This document shows positions 17,468 to 26,205 of a stretch of 37,415 bases of DNA, one piece after another. The position numbers were made by a program, and so were the translations under genes. Where the stretch lies: positions 1 through 37,415 of the forward strand of contig CALDSI010000076.1 in assembly GCA_937911395.1 (NCBI GenBank), read 5' to 3'. This DNA comes from an uncultured Labrenzia sp. Lineage in GTDB: Bacteria > Pseudomonadota > Alphaproteobacteria > Rhizobiales > Stappiaceae. The notes under the pieces are model-generated. The model saw only the letters and a list, made by a program, of their open reading frames with translations, was not told the origin of the DNA and did no database searches. How positions within the stretch are numbered: the stretch's first letter is position 1; each line of letters opens with the position of its first letter.

Positions 17468-18181
17468 ATGAATGAAGCTTTGACGCTGTTATCTTTTGGG
17501 GAACAAGGATGGGGTGATACGATTGCCTCAGGTGTGCTGATCACCGTATCGCTGGCGCTCGCAACCTTACCGATCGGGCTTATCCTTGGTTTTCTGATTG
17601 CACTGGCCAAAAACTCGTCTGAACCCAGCCTCAAGCTGGCGGCCAACATCTACACAACAATCTTCCGTGGCCTTCCAGAGCTCCTGACCCTGTTCCTGGT
17701 CTATTTCGGCGTCCAGATCGCCATTCAGGAATTCATCAAGCTGCTCGGCTACGACATCTACTTCGAGGTCAACTCCTTCGTCGCAGGTATGGTGGCGCTG
17801 TCTTTGGTGTTTTCCTCCTATGCCTCCGAAGCCTTCCTGTCCGCATTCAACGGCATTCCGCAAGGCCAGTATGAAGGCGGCTATGCGCTCGGCCTGTCGC
17901 GCTACAAGACGATGCGTTTGATCATCCTGCCGCAGTTGATCCGCCTAGCTTTGCCCGCGCTTGGAAACCTCTGGCTGATCCTTTTGAAGGAAACCTCGCT
18001 CGTCTCCGTCATCGGCTTGGCAGACCTCGTGCGCGAAGCCGGAATTGCTGCACGTGTGACCAAAGAGCCGTTCCTGTTCTTCGGCCTGGTGCTGGTCATC
18101 TATCTCCTTCTGACCATGATTTCCTCTGTGGGGCTCCTCCGCATTGAGCGCTGGTCCAAACGGGGAGACGCCGCAAGATGA
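17468..18181 (+). CDS. Polar amino-acid ABC transporter permease (HisQ-like)
   Basis: TIFRGLPELLTLFLVYFG, EAFLSAFNGIPQGQYEGGYALGLSRYKTMRLIILPQLIRLALPALGNLWLILLKETSLVSVIGL (EAA motif). Confidence 0.95.
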   Translation: MNEALTLLSFGEQGWGDTIASGVLITVSLALATLPIGLILGFLIALAKNSSEPSLKLAANIYTTIFRGLPELLTLFLVYFGVQIAIQEFIKLLGYDIYFEVNSFVAGMVALSLVFSSYASEAFLSAFNGIPQGQYEGGYALGLSRYKTMRLIILPQLIRLALPALGNLWLILLKETSLVSVIGLADLVREAGIAARVTKEPFLFFGLVLVIYLLLTMISSVGLLRIERWSKRGDAAR

Positions 18182-19005
18182 TCGCAGCCAATCCCTCAAC
18201 CGGCATGACCCGCCCGCCACCACCGCAGAAAAAGTGGACCAACCTCCGGATTGCAGGCCACGTGCTGATGGCGCTTTGGATCCTGTCCGGTCTCTATCTG
18301 CTGTACTTTCTTGGCTCGAATGTCGCGAGCCCGTTTTTCCAGAAGTACTGGCCTGAATATGTCGACGGCTTCATCGTCACGATTCAGATCGTCAGCGTCT
18401 CACTGGTGCTGGGCGCGCTGCTGTCGGTGCCAATTGCGGCAGGCCGCGCATCAAAGCTGAAGATCTTCTCCTGGCCGGCCTATGCCTATGTGAACTTCTT
18501 CCGCGGCACGCCGCTGCTTGCCCAGGCGTTCATGGTGTATTACGGCTTTGGATCCTTCAGCGAAGAGTTGAAAGCTGCCGGCCTATGGTGGTTCTTCCGG
18601 GACGCCTGGTACTGTGTGATCTTCACGTTCTCGCTGAATACGGCGGCCTATCAGGCCGAGATCCTGCGCGGCGCGATCCAGAACGTGCCGAAAGGCCAAT
18701 GGGAGGGCGGAGAAGCTCTTGGGCTCTCCAGAAATGTGATTTTCTTCAAAATCATCCTGCCTCAGGCCTTGATGGTCGCCTTGCGGCCCTATGGCAACGA
18801 AATCATCTTGATGATCAAGGGATCGGCCATTGCCTCGATCGTCACAATCTACGATCTCATGGGCGAAACCCGCCGTGCCTATTCGCGGTCCTACGACTTC
18901 CAGGCTTACATCTGGGCAGCGGTTGCCTATCTGTTGATCGTGGAAACGCTGCGCCGGATCTGGGACAAGATCGAAGCCCGGCTGACCCGGCACTTGAAGC
19001 GGTGA
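18178..19005 (+). CDS. Polar amino-acid ABC transporter permease (HisM-like)
   Basis: NFFRGTPLLAQAFMVYYG, AEILRGAIQNVPKGQWEGGEALGLSRNVIFFKIILPQALMVALRPYGNEIILMIKGSAIASIVTI. ATGA overlap with the upstream permease. Confidence 0.95.
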   Translation: MIAANPSTGMTRPPPPQKKWTNLRIAGHVLMALWILSGLYLLYFLGSNVASPFFQKYWPEYVDGFIVTIQIVSVSLVLGALLSVPIAAGRASKLKIFSWPAYAYVNFFRGTPLLAQAFMVYYGFGSFSEELKAAGLWWFFRDAWYCVIFTFSLNTAAYQAEILRGAIQNVPKGQWEGGEALGLSRNVIFFKIILPQALMVALRPYGNEIILMIKGSAIASIVTIYDLMGETRRAYSRSYDFQAYIWAAVAYLLIVETLRRIWDKIEARLTRHLKR

Positions 19006-19089
19006 GCCCCCTCACCGCTTCTCATGTTCTTCACTATTTGCAAACCCGCTCATGTGTTCTCGACACTGGGCGTGGTGATGGAGCCTTTC

Positions 19090-20247
19090 ATGTCCGCACA
19101 CAAACCACCGCTTCACGCTGATACGCTCCTCGCCCATGGCGGCGGAGGGTTCGATGCCGCGACCGGAGCTGTTGTGCCTCCCATTCCGGTGGCGACAACA
19201 TTTGTGCGGGACGAAAACTACGCCTTGGTGAGCGACGGCCACCTATATAGCCGGGACGACAATGACCTCTTCCGCAAGACGGAAAACCTCCTCGCAACGC
19301 TGGAAAACGGCGCGGAAAGCCGACTGTTCTCTTCAGGCATGGCCGCAGTTGCAGCTGTTGCACGGGTTGTGAAACCCGGTGGCACTTTGATGGCCCAGTC
19401 CGGGATATATTGGGGAACAACGCTGTTCCTGCGCGAACACTGCGCCCGCAACAACATCGCCCTGGTTGAATGCGATGCGAGTGACCTCGCAACCTTCCGC
19501 GATGAACTGGCCATCACCAAACCGGACCTTGTTTGGCTTGAGGTTCCGAGCAATCCATACCTCAAGGTCGCCGACATCGAGCAAGCCGCGGGGCTCTGTA
19601 AAGCTGCTGACGCGCTCCTTGCGGTCGATGCCACAGCCGCAACCCCGATGATCCTGAAGCCGCTCACACTTGGGGCGGATCTGGTTATGCATTCGGCGAC
19701 AAAAGCGCTGAACGGACACTCCGATCTACTTGGCGGCGTCGTCACCACACGCGATGCCAAGTCAGACGCCTGGAACTTCATCACGACAGAACGCAAGATG
19801 GCCGGCGCCGTAATGGGCTCGTTCGAAGCATGGCTGCTGCTGCGGGGTCTCAGAACGCTGAGCCTTCGCGTTGAGCGCATGAATGCCAATGCACAGGCTT
19901 TGGCAGAACATCTTGAGACGCACTCGAAGATCGAGAAGGTCCTTTATCCGGGGCTACCGGGCCACAAGGACCACACAGTCGCAAAGGCACAGATGGCGGG
20001 CGGATATGGATCTTTGATGTCCGTTCAGACCAAGGGCGGTAAAGAGGAAGCGCTCAAAGTCACCGGAGCGCTGACGCTGTTCCAGCGGGCAACATCGCTG
20101 GGCGGTACGGAAAGCCTCATCGAGCACCGCCGCTCGATTGAAGGCGAAACGTCCGGCATCCCGGGGAACCTCCTGCGCCTCTCGCTCGGCATTGAACATA
20201 TCGATGATCTGATCGCCGACTTCGATGCGGCGCTGAAGGCGATTTAG
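19090..20247 (+). CDS. Cystathionine gamma-synthase/gamma-lyase family PLP-dependent enzyme
   Basis: LYSRDDNDLFRKTENLLATLENGAESRLFSSGMAAVAAV, DATAATPMILKPLTLGADLVMHSATKALNGHSDLLGGVV (PLP-lysine). ORF track start 19024; ATG 19090 (MSAHKPPLHADTLLAHGG) preferred. Confidence 0.93.
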   Translation: MSAHKPPLHADTLLAHGGGGFDAATGAVVPPIPVATTFVRDENYALVSDGHLYSRDDNDLFRKTENLLATLENGAESRLFSSGMAAVAAVARVVKPGGTLMAQSGIYWGTTLFLREHCARNNIALVECDASDLATFRDELAITKPDLVWLEVPSNPYLKVADIEQAAGLCKAADALLAVDATAATPMILKPLTLGADLVMHSATKALNGHSDLLGGVVTTRDAKSDAWNFITTERKMAGAVMGSFEAWLLLRGLRTLSLRVERMNANAQALAEHLETHSKIEKVLYPGLPGHKDHTVAKAQMAGGYGSLMSVQTKGGKEEALKVTGALTLFQRATSLGGTESLIEHRRSIEGETSGIPGNLLRLSLGIEHIDDLIADFDAALKAI

Positions 20248-21149
20248 TGGTCCTTCTTGTCGATCAGATCCTGTTCCCGGCGCATCGAGCGGAGCCAGCT
20301 GATAAAGCTTTTGAGGGCAGGTCGTTTTACGCCGGGCCGGGTGACCAAATAATACCCTGTCCCCGGATAGAGGCCCTCCTCAAACAGCACCCTTAGATTT
20401 CCGGCATCGATGTCAGGCTGGATGAACACTTTCGCAGTGGCGGAGATGCCTTCTCCCCGGCGAAGACCCTCCAGAACCATGTAACCAGGCAGGTGCGTAA
20501 CGCTCAGCTTGTTTTTAGGAACAACCCCCTGCCGCTCCAACCAGACGCCAAGCTCGTTGGTTCCGTATTCCTGGAGCCAGGGAAACTCCAGGATATCTTC
20601 CGGATTTTCCATTTTCCGGTCGCCAATCAGGCAATCCGCTCCGACCACCACGAAATTGGTCGCCAAGAACAATTCGGCTTCCAATCCAGGCCAATCGCCC
20701 TTTCCGAAGCGGATGGCAAGGTCCGTACCACCGGGCGTCAGTTCGGTCACCTCGGCGCTCGGATTGAGCATGAGCTCGACACCTGGATGTTTATGCCGGA
20801 AATCATTGATCCTTGGCATCAACCAACTCACTGCAAAGGAGGGGGTCATCGTGATGTTCAGCGGGCGGGCTTCTCCGCTTGCGCCAATGGCCTCAACGGT
20901 TTCGCCGATCGTTTCAAACCCTTTTCGAAGGCCCTCATAGAGCTGCCGCCCTTCGTCCGTGAGCTCGATTCCACGCCCTGCCCGGACGACCAGCGGAAGA
21001 CCAAGGTGTTTCTCCAGAGCCCGCACCTGTTGGCTGATCGCAGCATGTGTGACGTTCAACTCGCGTCCGGCAGCGGACAGGCTTTTGCTTTCTGCGACAG
21101 TCGCAAATGCGCGAAGGCTGTTCAACGGAGGCATGTTGCGCCAATCCAT
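20244..21149 (-). CDS. LysR-family transcriptional regulator (GcvA-like)
   Basis: MPPLNSLRAFATVAESKSLSAAGRELNVTHAAISQQVRALEKHLGLPLVVRAGRGIELTDEGRQLYEGL. Tail-to-tail 4-nt overlap with the PLP enzyme gene. Confidence 0.95.
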   Translation of the reverse strand: MDWRNMPPLNSLRAFATVAESKSLSAAGRELNVTHAAISQQVRALEKHLGLPLVVRAGRGIELTDEGRQLYEGLRKGFETIGETVEAIGASGEARPLNITMTPSFAVSWLMPRINDFRHKHPGVELMLNPSAEVTELTPGGTDLAIRFGKGDWPGLEAELFLATNFVVVGADCLIGDRKMENPEDILEFPWLQEYGTNELGVWLERQGVVPKNKLSVTHLPGYMVLEGLRRGEGISATAKVFIQPDIDAGNLRVLFEEGLYPGTGYYLVTRPGVKRPALKSFISWLRSMRREQDLIDKKDH

Positions 21150-21461
21150 ATATTAGTTTTCCTTACATATTGAAAATCTTCCTGACTCGATAAAGAACGC
21201 AAGAAAGCGCACATTATCCTCAGCCAACCGGACAGAAGGATGTTAGATCATGTTTAATGTTTATGCCCGTTCTTTCTTTGAGGCAACACGCTTCACTCAA
21301 AACACACGCCCTGATCCTGCAACTCAACGGCACCAGGATCAGCAAACGGCTGCAAGAACACGGCACACACGCTTGTGGCGTCGCGGCCCGTATTGGATCT
21401 GCGCGGGGGCCTGACAAGGCCATCAAGATGCCCAAGAACTTTGCCGAACATCTGAACACCG

Positions 21462-21484
21462 AGGCCCGGCGGCAAGCCGGGCCT
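21462..21484. repeat. Strong hairpin AGGCCCGGC-GGCAA-GCCGGGCCT upstream of the HIBADH-family gene
   Basis: Perfect 9-bp stem, 5-nt loop, 23 nt before the likely ATG at 21508. Confidence 0.55.
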
Positions 21485-21507
21485 TCGTCTGCATGGGGAG
21501 CAAAATC

Positions 21508-22389
21508 ATGGCAAAGTTGGCATTCATCGGTCTTGGGGTCATGGGGTACCCGATGGCCGGTTTTTTGAAGACCAAAGGCGGCCATGACGTCACAGTCTAC
21601 AACCGCACAACTACAAAGGCAGAAAAATGGGCGGCCGAGTATGGCGGCTCCTTCGCGAAGACCCCGCAGGAAGCCGCCGAGGGATGTGATTTTGTCTTCT
21701 GCTGTGTCGGCAATGACGACGATTTGCGGTCTGTCACAACCGGCCCGGACGGCGCGTTTCACAGCCTGAAAGACGGCGCGATTTTCATCGACAACACAAC
21801 GGCTTCCGCTGAAGTAGCGCGCGAACTTTATGAAGCGGCCAAAGCTAAGGGCTGCGGATTCATCGATGCACCTGTGTCGGGCGGCCAGGCCGGCGCTGAA
21901 AATGGCGATTTGACCGTCATGTGCGGCGGGGATCTAGATGTCTTTGACAAAGCCAAACCGGTTATCGATAGCTTTTCCAAGTTTGTCGGCTTGATGGGCC
22001 CGAGCGGCGCCGGTCAGCTCACCAAGATGTGCAATCAGATCTGCATCGCCGGACTGGTTCAAGGGTTGTCTGAAGCCATTCATTTTGCCGAGAAATCAAA
22101 CCTCGACGTGGAGACCGTCATCTCCGCCATTCGCGGTGGCGCTGCACAATCGTGGCAGATGGAAAATCGCTGGGAAACCATGCGCGACGGCAAATTCGAT
22201 TATGGTTTTGCAGTCGACTGGATGCGCAAGGACCTGGGTATCTGCCTGAAAACCGCCAGCGACACGGGCGCCCGCCTGCCGGTGACCGCTCTGGTTGACC
22301 AGTTTTACGCAGAAGTGCAAGCCATGGGCGGAAACCGGTGGGACACCTCCAGCCTGGTTGCCCGCCTGAGGAACGCAGACAAAACCTAG
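21508..22389 (+). CDS. NAD(P)-dependent beta-hydroxyacid dehydrogenase (3-hydroxyisobutyrate dehydrogenase family)
   Basis: MAKLAFIGLGVMGYPMAGFLKTKGGHDVTVYNRT; FIDAPVSGGQAGAENGDLTVMCGG; GAGQLTKMCNQICIAG. Confidence 0.94.
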   Translation: MAKLAFIGLGVMGYPMAGFLKTKGGHDVTVYNRTTTKAEKWAAEYGGSFAKTPQEAAEGCDFVFCCVGNDDDLRSVTTGPDGAFHSLKDGAIFIDNTTASAEVARELYEAAKAKGCGFIDAPVSGGQAGAENGDLTVMCGGDLDVFDKAKPVIDSFSKFVGLMGPSGAGQLTKMCNQICIAGLVQGLSEAIHFAEKSNLDVETVISAIRGGAAQSWQMENRWETMRDGKFDYGFAVDWMRKDLGICLKTASDTGARLPVTALVDQFYAEVQAMGGNRWDTSSLVARLRNADKT

Positions 22390-22395
22390 GTCAGC

Positions 22396-23112
22396 GTGTC
22401 CCGCCGCCCAAAACCATCAGGTGAAGACTGGTCTCTCGACTTTGTTCTGGACACCTTGACGGCCCTGGGCTCAGAAGAAAACCGCGCCGGTATGGCGCGG
22501 TTCGGAATTGAAATATCCAAGGCCTTTGGTGTTCCAATGGGAGAGCTGCGCCCCTTGGCGCGGCGCGTTGGCAAACAGGAAAGCCTAACCTGCGAACTTT
22601 GGGCCAGCGCATATCATGAAGCGCGTCTGCTTGCTATCTTGATCATACCGCAGACGGCCTTGACCAATGAACGCGCCCTGCATTGGCTGTCCGAAATCAG
22701 GTCCTGGGACCACTGCGATCAGTTGACCAATGTCCTGGCGCGGCGCGAAGGATCAGACGCCTTGATCGCGCCCCTCGCCGCCAACGAGGAAGAGTTCCTC
22801 CGGCGGGCAGCCTTCGCGCTGATCGCCTGGCGCGCGATTCACGCGAAGAATTCGCCGGACACCGAGTTTCTCAGCTATCTGCCACTGATCAGATCAGCAG
22901 CAAGCGATCCACGAAATTTTGTCTGGAAAGCGGTTCATTGGGCCCTGCGCCAGATCGGAAAGCGGTCTGCGAGTTTGCACAGCCCTGCCCTCAAGCTCGC
23001 CGAAGAGCTCTCTGAAGACCAGAACAAAACCGTGAGACGGGTCGGACGCGAAGCGTTTCGGGAACTGAACTCCGACAAGGTGCGCCAGCGTCTTTTGAAC
23101 AGCAAACCTTAG
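22396..23112 (+). CDS. DNA alkylation repair (AlkD-like, HEAT-repeat) protein
   Basis: MARFGIEISKAFGVPMGELRPLARRVGKQESLTCELWASAYHEARLLAILI...IRSWDHCDQLTNVLA...KAVHWALRQIGKRS matches the AlkD fold pattern. Confidence 0.85.
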   Translation: MSRRPKPSGEDWSLDFVLDTLTALGSEENRAGMARFGIEISKAFGVPMGELRPLARRVGKQESLTCELWASAYHEARLLAILIIPQTALTNERALHWLSEIRSWDHCDQLTNVLARREGSDALIAPLAANEEEFLRRAAFALIAWRAIHAKNSPDTEFLSYLPLIRSAASDPRNFVWKAVHWALRQIGKRSASLHSPALKLAEELSEDQNKTVRRVGREAFRELNSDKVRQRLLNSKP

Positions 23113-23138
23113 CAACCAGCCGGGAAACCCTCGTACCG

Positions 23139-23642
23139 CTACTCGGACACGGCTTCCTGAGCAATGTCATCCAACAGCGCGTTGATGTCACGGATCGCAG
23201 CCTTGGATGCATCTGATCCGGTTTCGGACAAGCGGCGGAAACCAACCGTGACGGTGCTTTCCGCTTCCGGCGTGTCGTAAACGAACAAGGTGTAAGGGCA
23301 ATAGGCTATGTTGGCCGGATCGGCCTCCATTACCTTTCGCGACAGATCCGCAGAGCAAAACAGCATCGCCTGGGCGTTGGCATAGATTTGCTTTGTTCCC
23401 CCGACATCGGCGGACGTGCGCGCCAGCATCTCACCAATGTGGGAGGTGTAATCGATGACGAGGCCGCGGTTGATGATCGCGTTTTCAAGCCCGAACCGGA
23501 CATCTTCAAACCCAGCCTCTGCCGAATAGGCCGTTACGCCGTCTGGAGCATCTGCTTTGTCAGCAGCGTTGGCCGTTGCAGGGCTGACAAGCGCAAACGC
23601 TCCGATCGCAATGGCCACTGCTGTGGTCAAACCTATTTTCAT
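23139..23642 (-). CDS. Exported DUF302-domain protein
   Basis: Signal peptide MKIGLTTAVAIAIGAFALVSPATANAA; GLVIDYTSHIGEML...AQAMLFCSADLSRKVMEADPANIAYCPYTLFVYDTPE is DUF302-like. ORF track start 23678; 23642 preferred. Confidence 0.8.
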   Translation of the reverse strand: MKIGLTTAVAIAIGAFALVSPATANAADKADAPDGVTAYSAEAGFEDVRFGLENAIINRGLVIDYTSHIGEMLARTSADVGGTKQIYANAQAMLFCSADLSRKVMEADPANIAYCPYTLFVYDTPEAESTVTVGFRRLSETGSDASKAAIRDINALLDDIAQEAVSE

Positions 23643-23742
23643 ACCATCCTCCCAAGAACGCTTTGTTTTTGGGAGCATACGGCACGATCAAGGCGACCGC
23701 CATTGACACATCTCAATTTTTGAATGTTTTATTCCGAGCGGC

Positions 23743-24822
23743 TTAGACCTCGACTTCGACGGTGCCGATTGGGTTGGAACAACAAGCAAGGATGAAGCCG
23801 TTCTCGATGTCCTCGTCGCTGATACCGCCGGAATGGACCATATGCACCTCGCCGGACACTTTCTTGACCTTGCAGGTCCCGCACACACCGAATGTACAGC
23901 CGGACGGGATGTTCAGTCCGGCATCCTTGGCAACAGCCAGGACAGTATCTGTTTCCGAGCACCATGCCGATACATTTGAATTTGCAAAGACGATCTGCGC
24001 CTGTGTGTCTTCCTGCGGCACGACATCGTCAAAGTCCGTCAGTTCTTCCTTGGTTTCCGCCGGAGCCTGGAAGCTTTCCTGATGATACCGGTCCATGTCG
24101 TAACCGAGCGCGTTCAGGATCTCACGCACACCTTCCATGAACCCTTCAGGGCCGCAGCAATAGACGTCGCGTTCCAGATAGTCGTTGCACATCAAACCAA
24201 GCATCAACTGGTTGAAGTAACCACGGTAGCCGGTCCAAACCTCGTAAGGATCGCTTTGATTGACAACGAAATGCAGCTGCAGACCATTTGTCCGGCAGGC
24301 CATGTATTCCAAACGCTTGCGGAAAATCAGCTCTGCCGGCCGGTTGGCGCACTGAATGAAGCAGATGTCCGGCTCTTCACCACGCTCGAACAACGTGCCC
24401 GCCATAGACATCATCGGTGTCACACCGGACCCGGCAGAGATAAACAGGAACTTTCCATCCGGGTTCGCAGGGAGATGAAAAAGGCCTGCAGGTCCATAGG
24501 CCTTGATCTGCATGCCAGGGGCCAGATGATCGAGCATCCAGCGCGTTCCGATGCTGCCTTCCTGGGCCTTCACCGTCACCGACAGATAGGCCTGTGTAAC
24601 TGGTGAAGATGAAATCGTGTAGGTGCGCTGCACGTTCCCGCCAGGGACCGGCAGGTCAAGCGTGATAAACTGGCCAGCCTTGTAAACAAACCGGTCACCG
24701 GACGGCGGACGGAACGTGAAGGTCTTTACGTTTGGCGCCTCCGGCAAAACGTTGACACATTCCAGCATCTCGGCATCGGTCCAGACAGGGGTGTCCTTGT
24801 CCGGCATCGGGATCATCGCCAT
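23743..24822 (-). CDS. gbcB: Flavodoxin reductase/ferredoxin-NADPH reductase-type Rieske partner (GbcB-like)
   Basis: NVQRTYTISSSP (FAD), AGSGVTPMMSMAGTL (NAD), C-terminal [2Fe-2S] CTFGVCGTCKVKK...CC. Confidence 0.85.
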   Translation of the reverse strand: MAMIPMPDKDTPVWTDAEMLECVNVLPEAPNVKTFTFRPPSGDRFVYKAGQFITLDLPVPGGNVQRTYTISSSPVTQAYLSVTVKAQEGSIGTRWMLDHLAPGMQIKAYGPAGLFHLPANPDGKFLFISAGSGVTPMMSMAGTLFERGEEPDICFIQCANRPAELIFRKRLEYMACRTNGLQLHFVVNQSDPYEVWTGYRGYFNQLMLGLMCNDYLERDVYCCGPEGFMEGVREILNALGYDMDRYHQESFQAPAETKEELTDFDDVVPQEDTQAQIVFANSNVSAWCSETDTVLAVAKDAGLNIPSGCTFGVCGTCKVKKVSGEVHMVHSGGISDEDIENGFILACCSNPIGTVEVEV

Positions 24823-24825
24823 GAC

Positions 24826-26061
24826 TTACTCCGCTGCCACACGGAACCGGCGCACAAGGCCCTTTTCAAGGGTACGGGCATACCAGTCAATGAACTGGAT
24901 CACGCCGCTTTCCTGAACAGGCGAATATGGTCCGGGTTCATAGGCCGGAGTGTTGATACCGATCTGGTTCTCTTCGACAATCTGACGGTCTTCGTCGTTG
25001 GTGTGCACCCAAACCTCGGTCAGCCGCTTCAGATCATAGTCGACACCTTCCTGGGCATCCTTGTGCACCAGCCACGTCGTCGTGACCCGTGTTTCCATCG
25101 GCCCGACCGGAAGCACGCTGAAAGTCAAGACACTGTCGGAGAGGAAGTGGTTCCACGTGTTCGGATAATGGAAAAACAGGCACGTCCCGGCGTTGTCGAA
25201 CGGGATCGACCCCACCCTGAGGGAAACTGCCGCCTTGCCGTCCATGGTGTAGCTCACTGCGTCCCCAAGGAACGGAATCCGGACGAACCGCCACTGCTCA
25301 TCGTCGTTGATCACATATCTGGCCGGCAAGCCGGATTTTTCGCACCGATCGACATGTGCCAAACCGACATTGGAGCTGCTGGAATCGTCTCCGCCAACAA
25401 GGTTCGGATCGTCCGAAAAGGTCCGGCAGAGCGACGGATGAGAACCGGAGCAGTGATAGCACTCGCGGTTGTTCTCAAGGACCAGCTTCCAGTTGGCCTT
25501 TTCCGTGATCGTCGACTGGTGCGCCACCTTAAGATTGGAGAGGTCATGCGGACCAAGATATCGGGATGCTTGAGCCTTCAGGTCCGAAATGTCGGGAGCA
25601 ACGTCCGCAAGACAAATGAACACCATCCCTGAAACATCGGCACAATGCACCGGTTTCAGACCATGATTTTCAGGCTTGAAGTCTTCGCCCATCTCCCGCG
25701 CCCACAAGAGCTTACCGTCAAGCTCGTAGGTCCACTGATGATAGGGGCAGACGAGCTTCGGTGAACTTCCCTTGGACGCAGAGCAAATGCGGCTGCCACG
25801 GTGCCGGCAGGAATTGTGGAAACTGCGGATTTGGCCATCCGCACCGCGAACGATGATGATCGAATAGGCGCCGATTTCGAGCGTCACGTAATTCCCGGTC
25901 TTCGGCAATTCCGCAGACGGGATCGCAAACACCCACTCTTTGTGCCAGATGTGTTTCATGTCTGCCTGGAACACATCTTCATCGGCGTAGAATGCCTGCG
26001 GCAGGGAATGACCGGGTGTCCGGGACATGAGAAGCGAAAGAATATCAGCGTCGCTGTGCAT
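24826..26061 (-). CDS. gbcA: Rieske [2Fe-2S] aromatic-ring-hydroxylating-type oxygenase alpha subunit (GbcA-like)
   Basis: NSCRHRGSRICSASKGSSPKLVCPYHQWTYELDG (Rieske CxH...CxxH), WKLVLENNRECYHCSGSHPSL (mononuclear Fe). 4th base after its stop begins gbcB-like gene region (3-nt gap). Confidence 0.87.
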   Translation of the reverse strand: MHSDADILSLLMSRTPGHSLPQAFYADEDVFQADMKHIWHKEWVFAIPSAELPKTGNYVTLEIGAYSIIIVRGADGQIRSFHNSCRHRGSRICSASKGSSPKLVCPYHQWTYELDGKLLWAREMGEDFKPENHGLKPVHCADVSGMVFICLADVAPDISDLKAQASRYLGPHDLSNLKVAHQSTITEKANWKLVLENNRECYHCSGSHPSLCRTFSDDPNLVGGDDSSSSNVGLAHVDRCEKSGLPARYVINDDEQWRFVRIPFLGDAVSYTMDGKAAVSLRVGSIPFDNAGTCLFFHYPNTWNHFLSDSVLTFSVLPVGPMETRVTTTWLVHKDAQEGVDYDLKRLTEVWVHTNDEDRQIVEENQIGINTPAYEPGPYSPVQESGVIQFIDWYARTLEKGLVRRFRVAAE

Positions 26062-26205
26062 TCTGCATCATCCTGTAAAAGCCGTTTCAGACGGCCATTG
26101 ATCTGGCGGATAATTGACGCGCAATTGTGATTTTACGTAGCACAAAAACGGCATAATTTTATCCAAGTAAGACGTGCTGCAAATTCAGTCAGCTGTGCCG
26201 CTTTT

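Noticed and set aside
20244-20247. Tail-to-tail 4-nt overlap of PLP-enzyme and LysR genes
   Set aside because: Ordinary compact convergent arrangement; not worth a separate finding.
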